Shown piece by piece: positions 38,267-50,869 of a stretch of DNA of 64,000 nt. This DNA comes from Tragulus kanchil (Eukaryota > Chordata > Mammalia > Artiodactyla > Tragulidae), in assembly GCA_022376925.1 (NCBI GenBank), contig JAIOJX010000028.1, positions 66,987,001 to 67,051,000 of the forward strand, in the 5' to 3' direction. Both the position numbers and the translations under genes were made by a program. The notes beneath the pieces are model-generated. The model was given only the letters and a program-made list of their open reading frames with translations, had not been told where the DNA came from and did no database searches. Position 1 is the stretch's first letter; every line of letters starts with the position of its first letter.

Positions 38267-39224
38267 CTTAATAAAATCTTTTTATCAAAAACATGGCAAA
38301 ATAAGACACATTTTAAAAATGGGTTGTAGAGATACAGCTTTTTCTAAATGACTTAAATAAGAACATTCCTCAAAAGCAGCAGGAAATATTATTTGCTAGT
38401 GAGCATCTACAAGGGGTTATGAAGACCCTTCTTTGAGGCCGCCTGGACTCTCATGCCCATTCCATTCACCGTGCTTCGTGAGAGATGCATATTTCTGTGA
38501 CACACCTTAGAAGCATCTATTCAGTTTGGCTCTGTCACTCAGTCGTGTCCAAATCACCTATAGGGTGTTAAAACTCTCTGGTACCCAGACTGTACACCAA
38601 ACCAGTTAAATGAGAATCCTAAGCTGGAGGATGAAGACTGGAGTAAGGGTGGAGGAGAAGACATGAGTGGTCAGTGTCACTAAAGGCCCACAGGCAGACA
38701 TAGAGAATGGACTTCTGGACACTGTTGGGGAAGGAGAGGGTGAGATAAATTGAGACAATAGCAGTGAAAGACATACACTATCACATGTAAAATAATAGCT
38801 AGTGAGAAGCTGTTTCCAACCAGCAAGGCCCTAAGTCATTTATGTCAGTACTGGTGGAGCATTTGGTGTTAAGTTTGGAGAGTCTGATTTTTGTTAAATA
38901 TAAAGACGTTTCTAATAGTCAGAGCTGACTATGGCCGACATGGAAGTATGCTGCTTAGTCCACCTTCAAGAGGACCTGCTACAGGGCTCAGAGCTGACGG
39001 ACAGTCCCATTCCTGGCAAAATGTACAAAGATCATCATCCCCATCCACTGCCAGAGAGGATTCCTTAATGACAGATTTCAGGGACACTTTGGACAGTACA
39101 CTCTCTAGAAGCTACGTGGCCAAGAGCTCCCCACCAGGGCATGGAACATCATCTTCACATCAAGTTATGGTGCCATCCTCACCTTGGATAAACTACCTGA
39201 GCAGCTTCTTCCTGCCTCATTCTG
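38267..39224. other. Intergenic stretch
   Basis: A BovA scrap ('ctctgtcactcagtcgtgtc') lies at 38529-38550. No gene was recognised. A 129-codon frame at 38891-39280 runs into a T-rich tract and has no recognisable motif. Confidence 0.5.
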
Positions 39225-39960
39225 TATTTTTCCTTTTCAACTTTGTCTCTCTTTTGCTGTCATTTTTTTTTTTCTTTTAATTTTTATTTTTCCTCCTTCA
39301 TTTTTTTTGACATATTCTTTTTTTTTTTTTTTTTTTTCTATTTCTGCCTCTCCTCTGTTTTTTCTCCTGGCCCCCTTTCTCCTCTTTCCTTCCCTTTTAT
39401 ATTTGTTCTTTCTGCTTCTGCTTTCTCTATGTTTGGCTCATCTTCTTTTGTGCTACCTAATTTTTCCTTTTCTGTAATTACCTGAGTCTTGTCTTCTGTT
39501 TTTTTTGTTTGGTTGTTTTCTCTCTCTCTCTCTCTGTTCTCCTCAAAACTTTTCTTCTTTCATGGTTTTTCTTTTAAATTTTTACTTCATTTTCTGTCTC
39601 TCTTTAAGACTCTCTGTAGATCTCAACCTATCAATACCTACTCTCATTTAAGTGTCTACAGGAAGAAGCTATTTTTTAATTTTTTCTCTATCACTCTCAT
39701 ATCCTCTTCATCTAGTATCCTTTTGTACTCTTTGTTTCATCCCTTTCCTCTCCTTTATTCTTTATTTTGTATCTTACGATATCTTTCACTGAATCTGCTT
39801 TCATACCATTCATACCTTCTCTCATGTCCTCTTTTTGTTGTCTTATTCTTTCTTGCTGGTTTTCTTCACATACACACATACACATTCCTGTTCCTCCCTA
39901 TCCTTTTCTCCTGTCTCTATTTTTCACTCTCTTTTTTTCTTTATACCTGTGTACACATGC
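39225..39960. repeat. Pyrimidine-rich low-complexity tract
   Basis: More than 700 bases strongly biased to T and C on the plus strand, including T runs near 39263 and 39320 and a (TC)n run near 39522-39535. Frames here translate to strings of F, L and S and are not believable proteins. It could be a pyrimidine-rich leader of an L1, but I cannot show that. Confidence 0.8.
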
Positions 39961-42137
39961 TTGCATGCAAGTGTGTGAATGTGGGTATTTAAGTGTATAT
40001 GTATACATTCACATGCACATGGGAGTAAAAAAAAATGGGAAAGAAGGTACATATGGTTATGCAGTACTCAAAGCCTGGACCTATGGCTTGTTACATTGCT
40101 TACTCATGGGAATTTTCTGGGGCTTCCCTGGTGGTCCAGTGGGTAAGGACACCGCCTTGCAGTGCAAGGGGCGCTGGTTCGATCCCTGGCCTGGGAAGAT
40201 CCCACGTGCCGCGGACTGGACCGATGTGTCCAATTACCGAGCCGGAACTCTGGAGCGCATGCGCCCAGAGCCGGTGCTCTGCGACAACAGACGCCACCGC
40301 AATGGGAGGCCCGCGCGGGCCAAGGAACAAAGATGGATGAAAATGGACAAATGAAAGACCAATAGATGTGGCCCGCCTGCTCCCTCCCTCCCCCCCCCGC
40401 AAAATAAATAAATAAATAAGTAAATCTAAAAATCACGGGAATCTTCTGATTCAGTTGTCTGGGATGGGGCCAATGAATCTAGTACACATTTTTTGGTCGC
40501 GCTCTATTTGTTTAAAGATGAAAACCCTTGAAAGCTAGGATTAAATACATGCACTTCAAGCAGAGATTGACAGGAAAAACTTTTTGGATGTTGAGGACTG
40601 TAGTGAAATATAATCTGTGTGAGAGATCATCTCTGAAAACATTTCTGGAGAACAGAAATTGGAAGCACAGAAACTAATGAAAGGTTGTATCTATCTTACT
40701 GAGTCTAATTCAATATAGCACCTCACTGGGTTTCCATTTCAAATTCATTTCTTCCTCCCATAGCCCCCTGTAAATGTGTATTTCTCTGGTGCAGCTCTTA
40801 CCAATCTTGGGTTCATATCTGAATTACTTCTCCATGTGTCTTCTATCCCCTAGCCTGTAAATGTATCGACAATTGGAGTAGGGCACTTTCTCCATTGTTT
40901 TCCCAGGACAGTATCCAGCCTAGAGTTCTAATTACAGTAGTTCCTTGGAAGATTGGTTCCAGAATCCAAGGATGCTCAAGTCCCTTATATAAAATGGTGT
41001 TATATGTGCACACCTGCACACTTTAAATAACTTTGACAACTAATATTTGCATGCAAGTGTGTGAATGTGGGTATTTAAGTGTATATGTATACATTCACAT
41101 GCACATGGGAGTAAAAAAAAATGGGAAAGAAGGTACATATGGTTATGCAGTACTCAAAGCCTGGACCTATGGCTTGTTACATTGCTTACTCATGGGAATT
41201 TTCTGGGGCTTCCCTGGTGGTCCAGTGGGTAAGGACACCGCCTTGCAGTGCAAGGGGCGCTGCTTCGATCCCTGGCCTGGGAAGATCCCACGTGCCGCGG
41301 ACTGGACCGATGTGTCCAATTACCGAGCCGGAACTCTGGAGCGCATGCGCCCAGAGCCGGTGCTCTGCGACAACAGACGCCACCGCAATGGGAGGCCCGC
41401 GCGGGCCAAGGAACAAAGATGGATGAAAATGGACAAATGAAAGACCAATAGATGTGGCCCGCCTGCTCCCCTCCCTCCCCACCCCCCGCAAAATAAATAA
41501 ATAAATAAGTAAATCTAAAAATCACGGGAATCTTCTGATTCAGTTGTCTGGGATGGGGCCAATGAATCTAGTACACATTTTTTGGTCGCGCTCTATTTGT
41601 TTAAAGATGAAAACCCTTGAAAGCTAGGATTAAATACATGCACTTCAAGCAGAGATTGACAGGAAAAACTTTTTGGATGTTGAGGACTGTAGTGAAATAT
41701 AATCTGTGTGAGAGATCATCTCTGAAAACATTTCTGGAGAACAGAAATTGGAAGCACAGAAACTAATGAAAGGTTGTATCTATCTTACTGAGTCTAATTC
41801 AATATAGCACCTCACTGGGTTTCCATTTCAAATTCATTTCTTCCTCCCATAGCCCCCTGTAAATGTGTATTTCTCTGGTGCAGCTCTTACCAATCTTGGG
41901 TTCATATCTGAATTACTTCTCCATGTGTCTTCTATCCCCTAGCCTGTAAATGTATCGACAATTGGAGTAGGGCACTTTCTCCATTGTTTTCCCAGGACAG
42001 TATCCAGCCTAGAGTTCTAATTACAGTAGTTCCTTGGAAGATTGGTTCCAGAATCCAAGGATGCTCAAGTCCCTTATATAAAATGGTGTTATATGTGCAC
42101 ACCTGCACACTTTAAATAACTTTGACAACTAATATTT
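39961..42137. repeat. Tandem duplicated block 12 (1.09 kb x2)
   Basis: Copy A 39961-41048 is repeated as copy B 41047-42137 at offset 1086 rising to 1089 because of C-run differences near 40385/41470. The join is seamless with a two-base overlap. It contains a complete SINE and the left end of a MER2-like element. Copy A stops just where the mariner begins in copy B's continuation. Confidence 0.95.
40120..40436 (+). mobile_element. Young tRNA-derived SINE with target-site duplication (copied at 41206-41525)
   Basis: Same subfamily as 15642 and 17762, with A box, B box 'ggttcgatccc' and an AAATAAAT tail. It is flanked by 'gggaattttctg' (40108-40119) and 'gggaatcttctg' (from 40437). The second copy has the same flanks with the same mismatch, so it arose by copying the locus and not by a second insertion. 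One base in the B box differs (ggttcg/gcttcg). Confidence 0.93.
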
Positions 42138-44289
42138 AGATCGGTGCAAAAGTAATTGTGGTTTTACACTGTTGAACTTTGCCATATGATACTGGAATAC
42201 TCTTAAATAAATGTGGTTATACATCATTTTAATGTACATTTCTTACTTTATGTTTCATTGCTACTGACTTATTACTTGCTGTTTATTTTGTATTTATTTT
42301 AAACTATAGAAATGATGTGAGACAAGAAGCAAAGTCAAGCGATTTTTTATTCAAATTCAAAAATGTGTCATAAAGCAACAGAGACAACTTGCAATATCAA
42401 AAACACTTTTAGCCCAAGAACTGCTAATGAACATACAGTGTAGTAGTGGTTCAAAAAGTTTTGAAAAGCAGAAGAGAGCCTTGAAGATGAGGAGCAAAGT
42501 GGCTGGCCATTGGAAGCTGCCAACAACCAGTTGAGAGTCATCATCAAAGCTGGTCCTCTTAAAACTATATGAGAAGTTGAGCTTCCCTGGTGGTCCAGTC
42601 GGGGGAGAATCCACCTTGCAGTGCAAGGAGCACCGGTTGGACTCCTGGCCCGGGAAGAACCACGTGTTGCGGAGCAACTGGGCAGGCGTGTCCAATTAGG
42701 AGTCAGCACTATAGAGCGCAAGCGCGCAGAGCTGGTCCTCTGCAAGGAGGGAGGCCATTGCAATGGGAGGCCCACACAGGCCACTAATAAAGATGGATGA
42801 AAAATAAATAAATAAAAACCCAGTAAGAGAGGCTAAAATTAAAAAAAAAAAAAAAAAGTGTGAACGTGTCTGTTTCATCTGCACTTCTCCAGGCCTCTTA
42901 AAAATATATATATATACAAGAAGTTGCCCAAGATCTCAGTGTTGAGAATTATACAGTCAGTCAGTATTTGAAGTAAATTGGAAAAGTGAAAAAGTGAAAA
43001 AGCTCAATAAGTGGGTCCTTCATGACCTGAACACAAATCAAAAGGATCATTGTTTTGAAGTGTCATTTTCCTTTATTCTACCCCCAAACAAAGGACCATT
43101 TCTCGATCAGATTGTGATGTGCAACAAAAAAGTGATGACCAGCTCAGTGGCTGGACTGAGAAGAAGTTCCAGAATCCAAGGATGCTCAAGTCCCTTATAT
43201 AAAATGGTGTTATATGTGCACACCTGCACACTTTAAATAACTTTGACAACTAATATTTAGATCGGTGCAAAAGTAATTGTGGTTTTACACTGTTGAACTT
43301 TGCCATATGATACTGGAATACTCTTAAATAAATGTGGTTATACATCATTTTAATGTACATTTCTTACTTTATGTTTCATTGCTACTGACTTATTACTTGC
43401 TGTTTATTTTGTATTTATTTTAAACTATAGAAATGATGTGAGACAAGAAGCAAAGTCAAGCGATTTTTTATTCAAATTCAAAAATGTGTCATAAAGCAAC
43501 AGAGACAACTTGCAATATCAAAAACACTTTTAGCCCAAGAACTGCTAATGAACATACAGTGTAGTAGTGGTTCAAAAAGTTTTGAAAAGCAGAAGGGGCC
43601 TTGAAGATGAGGAGCAAAGTGGCTGGCCATTGGAAGCTGCCAACAACCAGTTGAGAGTCATCATCAAAGCTGGTCCTCTTAAAACTATATGAGAAGTTGA
43701 GCTTCCCTGGTGGTCCAGTCGGGGGAGAATCCACCTTGCAGTGCAAGGAGCACCGGTTGGACTCCTGGCCCGGGAAGAACCACGTGTTGCGGAGCAACTG
43801 GGCAGGCGTGTCCAATTAGGAGTCAGCACTATAGAGCGCAAGCGCGCAGAGCTGGTCCTCTGCAAGGAGGGAGGCCATTGCAATGGGAGGCCCACACAGG
43901 CCACTAATAAAGATGGATGAAAAATAAATAAATAAAAACCCAGTAAGAGAGGCTAAAATTAAAAAAAAAAAAAAAGTGTGAACGTGTCTGTTTCATCTGC
44001 ACTTCTCCAGGCCTCTTAAAAATATATATATATACAAGAAGTTGCCCAAGATCTCAGTGTTGAGAATTATACAGTCAGTCAGTATTTGAAGTAAATTGGA
44101 AAAGTGAAAAAGTGAAAAAGCTCAATAAGTGGGTCCTTCATGACCTGAACACAAATCAAAAGGATCATTGTTTTGAAGTGTCATTTTCCTTTATTCTACC
44201 CCCAAACAAAGGACCATTTCTCGATCAGATTGTGATGTGCAACAAAAAAGTGATGACCAGCTCAGTGGCTGGACTGAGAAGAAGTTCCA
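42045..44289. repeat. Tandem duplicated block 13 (1.12 kb x2)
   Basis: Copy A 42045-43171 is repeated as copy B 43166-44289. The offset falls from 1121 to 1118 ('agaagagagcc' to 'agaaggggcc', and a shorter A run after the SINE). The copies share the six bases 'gttcca' at the join. The first two thirds of the mariner, including its inserted SINE, is thereby present twice. Confidence 0.95.
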
Positions 44290-44863
44290 AAGTACTTTCT
44301 GAGGCCAACCTTGCACCCAAAAAAAATGGTCATAGTGACTGTTTGGTGATCTGCTGCCTGTCTGATCCACTAAAGATTTCTGAATTCCAGTGAAACCACT
44401 ACATCTAAGAAGTATGATCAGCAAATTAATGAGATGCATCAAAAACTGCACCACCTGCCAGCCAGTATGGGTCAACAGAAAGGCCTCAATTCTTCAATGA
44501 CAATGCCTGAGCTCATGTCACACAACCAACACTGGGATGAGTTGGGCTATGAAGGTTGGCTCTTGTGGCACCTGCCACTTGACCTCTCACCATCCAACTC
44601 CTACTTCTTCAAGTATCTTAACAATTTACTTTTTTCAGGGAAACATTTCCACATCAAGCAGGAGGTAGAAAATGCTTCTCAAGAATATGTTGAATCCTGA
44701 ACCATGGATTTTTATGCTACAGGAATAAACAAACTAAATTCTCATTAGCAAAAATGTGTTGATTGTAATGGTTAGTATTTTGACTAATAAAACTGTTAGC
44801 CTAATTATAATGATTTAAAATGCACAGTCTGTAACTGCAATTACTTTTGTACCAACCTAACAG
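42135..44863 (+). mobile_element. mariner (Hsmar1/mariner1-like) DNA transposon, dead, half duplicated
   Basis: The left inverted repeat is 'ttagatcggtgcaaaagtaa' and the right one, reversed, is 'gttaggttggtacaaaagta', with TA on both sides. Transposase remnants are readable: LNKWVLHDLNTNQKDHCFEV, then PLDLSPSNSYFFKYLNN. In-frame stops, frameshifts and a SINE at 43701-43935 break it. Block 13 repeats the left part, so the left repeat recurs near 43255. Counting from 43255 to 44863 and removing the SINE leaves about 1.35 kb, close to the usual 1.3 kb. That supports 42135-43165 being redundant. Confidence 0.88.
42581..42815 (+). mobile_element. tRNA-derived SINE inside the mariner (copied at 43701-43935)
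   Basis: 'gcttccctggtggtccagtc' head, altered B box 'ggttggactcc', body and an 'aaaaataaataaataaaa' tail. It interrupts mariner transposase sequence and is therefore younger than the mariner. Its second copy at +1120 is part of block 13. Confidence 0.88.
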
Positions 44864-44992
44864 TACCTAATACAAAGTAAATACTATGTAAATAGTTACC
44901 AGTGTGGCAAAGTCAAGTTTTGCTTTTATTGGAGCTTTCTGGAATTATTTTTTCCCAAATATTTTCACCTAAGGCTGATTGAATCTGCCTGT

Positions 44993-47185
44993 GCAGAACC
45001 TACAGATACAGAGGGCCCACTGCATGTAAGTTTTCAGAGTCATTAATAGCATTTGCTTAATTCAACTTAATAATACACATTTGTCTCCAAATCATTAAGC
45101 TAATATATTATCAACTAAGACACTATTGACACAGCAGGGTATATGGAGAGCTAGAGACAGAATTTGTTCACTTACACAGTGCAACGTTTCCTACATAACA
45201 ACAATATGACATTTATCAACATAGTTATTTAGCAACATTTACTATGATGGGATAACTAATAAGAATATAGGTGTAGTACAGAGTTTAGAATTTGGACTCT
45301 TGAGCCAAACATCCTGGGTTTGAACCTCAGCTTGGTAACCTGCAGCATGAATAAGGAATCTAAGACTGTGCCTGTTTTTCAGAACAGTTTCTGAACAGTT
45401 TTCAGTTTCTGTGGCTACCTCATGCAGGCCAAGCTGGCCTAGGAAGACATTCATTTCTGAAGGCTCCAGCCTAGCTCCAGTGTCCAATATGCTGTTAAAT
45501 TAAGCTTTTATACTTTTTGCATTTTACTTAATTTTATATTTATATTTAAATAAATATTTTTTTGTGAACTACATATAATAGTGTTAGATCCTTCCTATGT
45601 CAGCTAGATGTTATCCCAATCTGCCTTCTCTTCAAATCAGTTTAGAGAAATACCAGAGTTAAACCAGTGGTTTTTCCATCTGGAGACTAGTTACAAAATG
45701 GTATTTCAGATTCCACCATTAAAATCTTGAGCAAGAAAGAGGACTTCTCACTAGTAAACATCAAATTTTGTCCTATCATTTCTCTCATAAAATTTGGATT
45801 CTTTTTGGAAAGGGCTTCTTGTGGGAGGTAGGTTAGGAAAGAATGAATCAGTAAGTTCACTGGATACTATTCTTGTCCACAAGGCAATTGCAGATACAAA
45901 GCATTGCCGAAGTGGTTGACTGTGGCTTGGAAAATGCCTCCTAGCCTCAAAGCTCTGCCACTTGTTTCAAACCTCTCTAAGCTCAGTTCTTCTCTATTTC
46001 TGATCCACTTGGCTTCACATGTCTTGATTCAATTATCTGCTTTGGTAATCTGGTCTCAAAGAATGCTGTTGCATGTAACTTCACTAGCTATTGAATGGCA
46101 GAACCTACAGATACAGGGGGCCCACTGCATGTAAGTTTTCAGAGTCATTAATAGCATTTGCTTAATTCAACTTAATAATACACATTTGTCTCCAAATCAT
46201 TAAGCTAATATATTATCAACTAAGACACTATTGACACAGCAGGGTATATGGAGAGCTAGAGACAGAATTTGTTCACTTACACAGTGCAACGTTTCCTACA
46301 TAACAACAATATGACATTTATCAACATAGTTATTTAGCAACATTTACTATGATGGGATAACTAATAAGAATATAGGTGTAGTACAGAGTTTAGAATTTGG
46401 ACTCTTGAGCCAAACATCCTGGGTTTGAACCTCAGCTTGGTAACCTGCAGCATGAATAAGGAATCTAAGACTGTGCCTGTTTTTCAGAACAGTTTCTGAA
46501 CAGTTTTCAGTTTCTGTGGCTACCTCATGCAGGCCAAGCTGGCCTAGGAAGACATTCATTTCTGAAGGCTCCAGCCTAGCTCCAGTGTCCAATATGCTGT
46601 TAAATTAAGCTTTTATACTTTTTGCATTTTACTTAATTTTATATTTATATTTAAATAAATATTTTTTTGTGAACTACATATAATAGTGTTAGATCCTTCC
46701 TATGTCAGCTAGATGTTATCCCAATCTGCCTTCTCTTCAAATCAGTTTAGAGAAATACCAGAGTTAAACCAGTGGTTTTTCCATCTGGAGACTAGTTACA
46801 AAATGGTATTTCAGATTCCACCATTAAAATCTTGAGCAAGAAAGAGGACTTCTCACTAGTAAACATCAAATTTTGTCCTATCATTTCTCTCATAAAATTT
46901 GGATTCTTTTTGGAAAGGGCTTCTTGTGGGAGGTAGGTTAGGAAAGAATGAATCAGTAAGTTCACTGGATACTATTCTTGTCCACAAGGCAATTGCAGAT
47001 ACAAAGCATTGCCGAAGTGGTTGACTGTGGCTTGGAAAATGCCTCCTAGCCTCAAAGCTCTGCCACTTGTTTCAAACCTCTCTAAGCTCAGTTCTTCTCT
47101 ATTTCTGATCCACTTGGCTTCACATGTCTTGATTCAATTATCTGCTTTGGTAATCTGGTCTCAAAGAATGCTGTTGCATGTAACT
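44993..47185. repeat. Tandem duplicated block 14 (1.09 kb x2)
   Basis: Copy A 44993-46080 is repeated as copy B 46098-47185 at a constant offset of 1105. There is at least one substitution ('acagaggg' against 'acaggggg') and a 17-base filler at 46081-46097. A MIR is copied inside. Confidence 0.95.
45270..45420 (+). mobile_element. MIR fragment (copied at 46375-46525)
   Basis: 'ttggactcttgagccaaaca', 'tcctgggtttgaacctcagc' and 'ttggtaacctgcagc' follow the MIR order (gactctggagccagactgcctgggttcaaatcc). Old SINE fragment. Confidence 0.65.
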
Positions 47186-47953
47186 GCCCCTCACCTTCAC
47201 ACTCTGAAAACATGAACACAAGGTAGCCATGTGCTGAGACTGGACCCAGGCCCATCACCGGATGAGCCTCGGACCAGTGTTTCTTCTACAGGAGAAAATC
47301 CAATTTTCAAACATAAGTTCTCTGTGAATGCTAGAAGCCTGATACAGTAAGTAACCCATGTGTGAGAAACAAACTACTTCTATAAAGGAACAATATTAAG
47401 TCCTATTGCTTCAATTTCTGAGGACAATCTAAAAGGACTGCTCTGTAACTCCAAGGAACAGGAGCTTGAGGTCTACCATGGGCCTACTAAGTATTGTCAC
47501 TTCCTAGTCAGTTGAATGTAGCTCTTCAGACATTTCATTATCTTTGACTCCACATGCACAGAGAAGGTGCTTGATGAATATTTGTTGCTGAACAAATGAG
47601 AAATTTGTCACACTTGTCCCTAAAATTCCAGAGTCTCTGTCTTCTCCCAAGTTCATATTATCAATAACTATATCAAGATATCTGAAGTGATATTATTTTA
47701 AATAACACAGCCTTCTATACTGGCCAGAGAGATTAAGGCTTAAGGGACTGCCAAAAGAAATAAAGTCAGTTATTAAACATATATCTGAAAAAAATTCCTC
47801 CTTCCAGCAATAATACCAGTTTCAGAATGAAAAAAAAAAAAATTGGAAATACTTTATAAGACTCACATATGGTGACTGAGACTGGAATTACAATTTCCAA
47901 CAGGAGAAAAAGATGAATAACTCCGTTCTCACAAATGAACCATTATTTTGCTG
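47186..47953. other. Intergenic stretch
   Basis: Not duplicated. No gene, RNA gene or repeat was recognised. Confidence 0.5.
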
Positions 47954-50036
47954 ATAAGCAATCCATCTCTGCAAATGGTAAGGTGAACGGGACTCTGTAA
48001 TGATCCTGTCACCTAGATGTTTTCATGACACAAAGCTAAAATAGCACCAAATATCCTATTTGACCTTCACGAAACCATGTTCTCTATCATTCTTTAAAAG
48101 TTAGAATCTGTGTACCTTGGTAAAGATCAAGATCAAAGATCTAGACCTTTTCTCTTTCTAAGTCATTGTAAGTGCCTCAAAGATTAGATACAGTTTATAA
48201 ATGAGTCTCTGGAACCTCTATGAAAACTGCTGCATGTTGGAAAGTTTGTGTTTTCCATGGGAAATGTGACACTGAGCCCCATAACTATCCTGTATCAGGG
48301 TATAATTAGACGAGAATCAAAGAACTTCCGTCCAAAGAAAATTCAGTTTTTCATCTTTTTTTTTTTTTTAAGAATTTTAATTTACTTCCAGTTTTACTAC
48401 CTCCTTGCTTTTTTACACCACTGTAGTTATCAATAGTTGCTTGCTGAAATTCACCATCTATAGTGATGGTGGTAACCGGAGAAAAATTACATCCAGTAAG
48501 ATACTCTAGTTGGGCTTCCCCAGTGGCCCGATGGTGAAGAATCTGCCTGAAATGCAGGAGCTGCAGGAGGCATGGATTCGATCCCTGGTTGGGAAAGATC
48601 CACTGGAGGAGGATGACAATCCATTCCAGTATTCTTGCCTGGGGAACGCTCATGCAAAGAGGAACCTGGTAGGCTTATAGTTCATAGGGTCACAAAGAGT
48701 CAAGACATGACTGAAATGACTTAGCATGCAGGCAAGAGGATCTAGGACAATTTCTGGCATGTGTCATACACTCAACACATGTTGCTTTTCTCCTCTTTTT
48801 GAGTTCTAGTCCACAACTCAACCATAATTAATGATCAAATATTTGAGCTTTATTTGTCTTTCTTAAAGAACTACTGTGCTTCATGAAGAATTACATGAAT
48901 ATTATGTAATTTTATGTTCTGTTTAAAGACTTGATATAATATAGATATTATTCATATAAATTTTCAAAATATCACCAGTTAATTTATGTCTTATAAGCAA
49001 TCCATCTCTGCAAATGGTAAGGTGAACGGGACTCTGTAATGATCCTGTCACCTAGATGTTTTCATGACACAAAGCTAAAATAGCACCAAATATCCTATTT
49101 GACCTTCACGAAACCATGTTCTCTATCATTCTTTAAAAGTTAGAATCTGTGTACCTTGGTAAAGATCAAGATCAAAGATCTAGACCTTTTCTCTTTCTAA
49201 GTCATTGTAAGTGCCTCAAAGATTAGATACAGTTTATAAATGAGTCTCTGGAACCTCTATGAAAACTGCTGCATGTTGGAAAGTTTGTGTTTTCCATGGG
49301 AAATGTGACACTGAGCCCCATAACTATCCTGTATCAGGGTATAATTAGACGAGAATCAAAGAACTTCCGTCCAAAGAAAATTCAGTTTTTCATCTTTTTT
49401 TTTTTTTTTAAGAATTTTAATTTACTTCCAGTTTTACTACCTCCTTGCTTTTTTACACCACTGTAGTTATCAATAGTTGCTTGCTGAAATTCACCATCTA
49501 TAGTGATGGTGGTAACCGGGAGAAAAATTACATCCAGTAAGATACTCTAGTTGGGCTTCCCCAGTGGCCCGATGGTGAAGAATCTGCCTGAAATGCAGGA
49601 GCTGCAGGAGGCATGGATTCGATCCCTGGTTGGGAAAGATCCACTGGAGGAGGATGACAATCCATTCCAGTATTCTTGCCTGGGGAACGCTCATGCAAAG
49701 AGGAACCTGGTAGGCTTATAGTTCATAGGGTCACAAAGAGTCAAGACATGACTGAAATGACTTAGCATGCAGGCAAGAGGATCTAGGACAATTTCTGGCA
49801 TGTGTCATACACTCAACACATGTTGCTTTTCTCCTCTTTTTGAGTTCTAGTCCACAACTCAACCATAATTAATGATCAAATATTTGAGCTTTATTTGTCT
49901 TTCTTAAAGAACTACTGTGCTTCATGAAGAATTACATGAATATTATGTAATTTTATGTTCTGTTTAAAGACTTGATATAATATAGATATTATTCATATAA
50001 ATTTTCAAAATATCACCAGTTAATTTATGTCTTATA
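47954..50036. repeat. Tandem duplicated block 15 (1.04 kb x2)
   Basis: Copy A 47954-48995 is repeated as copy B 48993-50036 at offset 1039-1041. The shifts come from T-run length near 48365/49405 and one extra g near 49520. The copies overlap at 'ata'. A Bov-tA SINE is copied inside. Confidence 0.95.
48513..48745 (+). mobile_element. Bov-tA SINE (copied at 49554-49787)
   Basis: 'gggcttccccagtggcccga' head, B box 'gattcgatccc', then 'ccattccagtattcttgcct' and 'gtcacaaagagtcaagacat', the BovA body. Complete composite SINE in sense orientation. Confidence 0.92.
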
Positions 50037-50869
50037 TGATGTAAAATACAGTGGGAAAAAAAGCTTATTTTCTAAAACTGTCAATAAAACATCTGATACA
50101 TACCCAGTGTGAACAGTAGGTTTGAGAGGGATTAAACTGCCACTTGAAATGCATTACCAGCAAGTACATACCAATGCTACCTCCTTCCTTTAAAGTCTGG
50201 ATATCACAAAGACACAATATTAACTGTGTCCCTCTGTGGTTATCCTTTCATTAAAATCGGTTCTAATTTTCACCACTCCTATTGTTCTTCAACAATCACA
50301 TTCTGAGAATGTACTCTGGTAATTAAAGTGTGCTTCAGGGAAAACTACGAACTTTCATATTATTCATTCTCTCCTTCGTTCTTTCCATCATTAGGTTCTG
50401 TCTTTTCTAATCTATACCTCTGTGCTTACACAGCCTGATTTAAAGACTGTACCCGTCCTAGGTTTCTATACCCATTCCAGCACCATATATTATCCCATCC
50501 TCATAAAATCCAATCACTAACCAGCAAGTTCACATGCTGTGCTCATGAAAATCAGTCCCACTCATTACCTAACTCAGTAAAACTGCTGATTCAAATGTGA
50601 AACCAGGTGGAAAAAAAAAAAGATGAAATCAAAGCTGGTCTGCCTGAGGGACTGTTTTGGAATAAGGCTTTAAGGTCTTCCACTCAATGCACACTTAATA
50701 GGAGAATGTATCCTTCTGCCTTCATTACAAAAAAATGAAAACAACAAAAAAGTATCTCCTCTGATTAACAGTGCCACCAGCAAAGCCGATCAACAATTCC
50801 TGGGAAATAAAAATAGAATCTCGGTAATAAAACAAAGTCTAACCTTTTTCTTTTCCTTTGTGCTTAAAT
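50037..50869. other. Intergenic stretch left of the CpG block
   Basis: No gene was recognised. From 50486 on it is part of duplicated block 16. Base composition rises sharply in G+C only after about 50880. Confidence 0.5.

Larger units (their letters stand above)
42020..45025 (+). mobile_element. MER2-like (Tigger group) DNA transposon, split by a mariner
   Basis: The left part 42020-42134 ('ggttccagaatccaaggatg', 'ctcaagtcccttatataaaa') and the right part 44864-45025 ('acctaatacaaagtaaatac', 'gaacctacagatacagaggg') match the MER2 order. The mariner sits between them at a TA. Copies of the left end also occur at 40934-41048 and 43165-43254, and a piece of the right end at 46098-46130, all through the block duplications. 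Non-autonomous, with no coding content of its own. Confidence 0.75.

Noticed and set aside
39184..39992. Frames of 97-167 codons rich in Phe, Leu and Ser that resemble membrane proteins
   Set aside because: Pure product of the pyrimidine-rich tract. Low complexity, no codon-usage or homology support.
42994..44700. A domesticated mariner transposase gene
   Set aside because: The transposase is broken by stops, frameshifts and a SINE insertion. No continuous frame covers the catalytic region.
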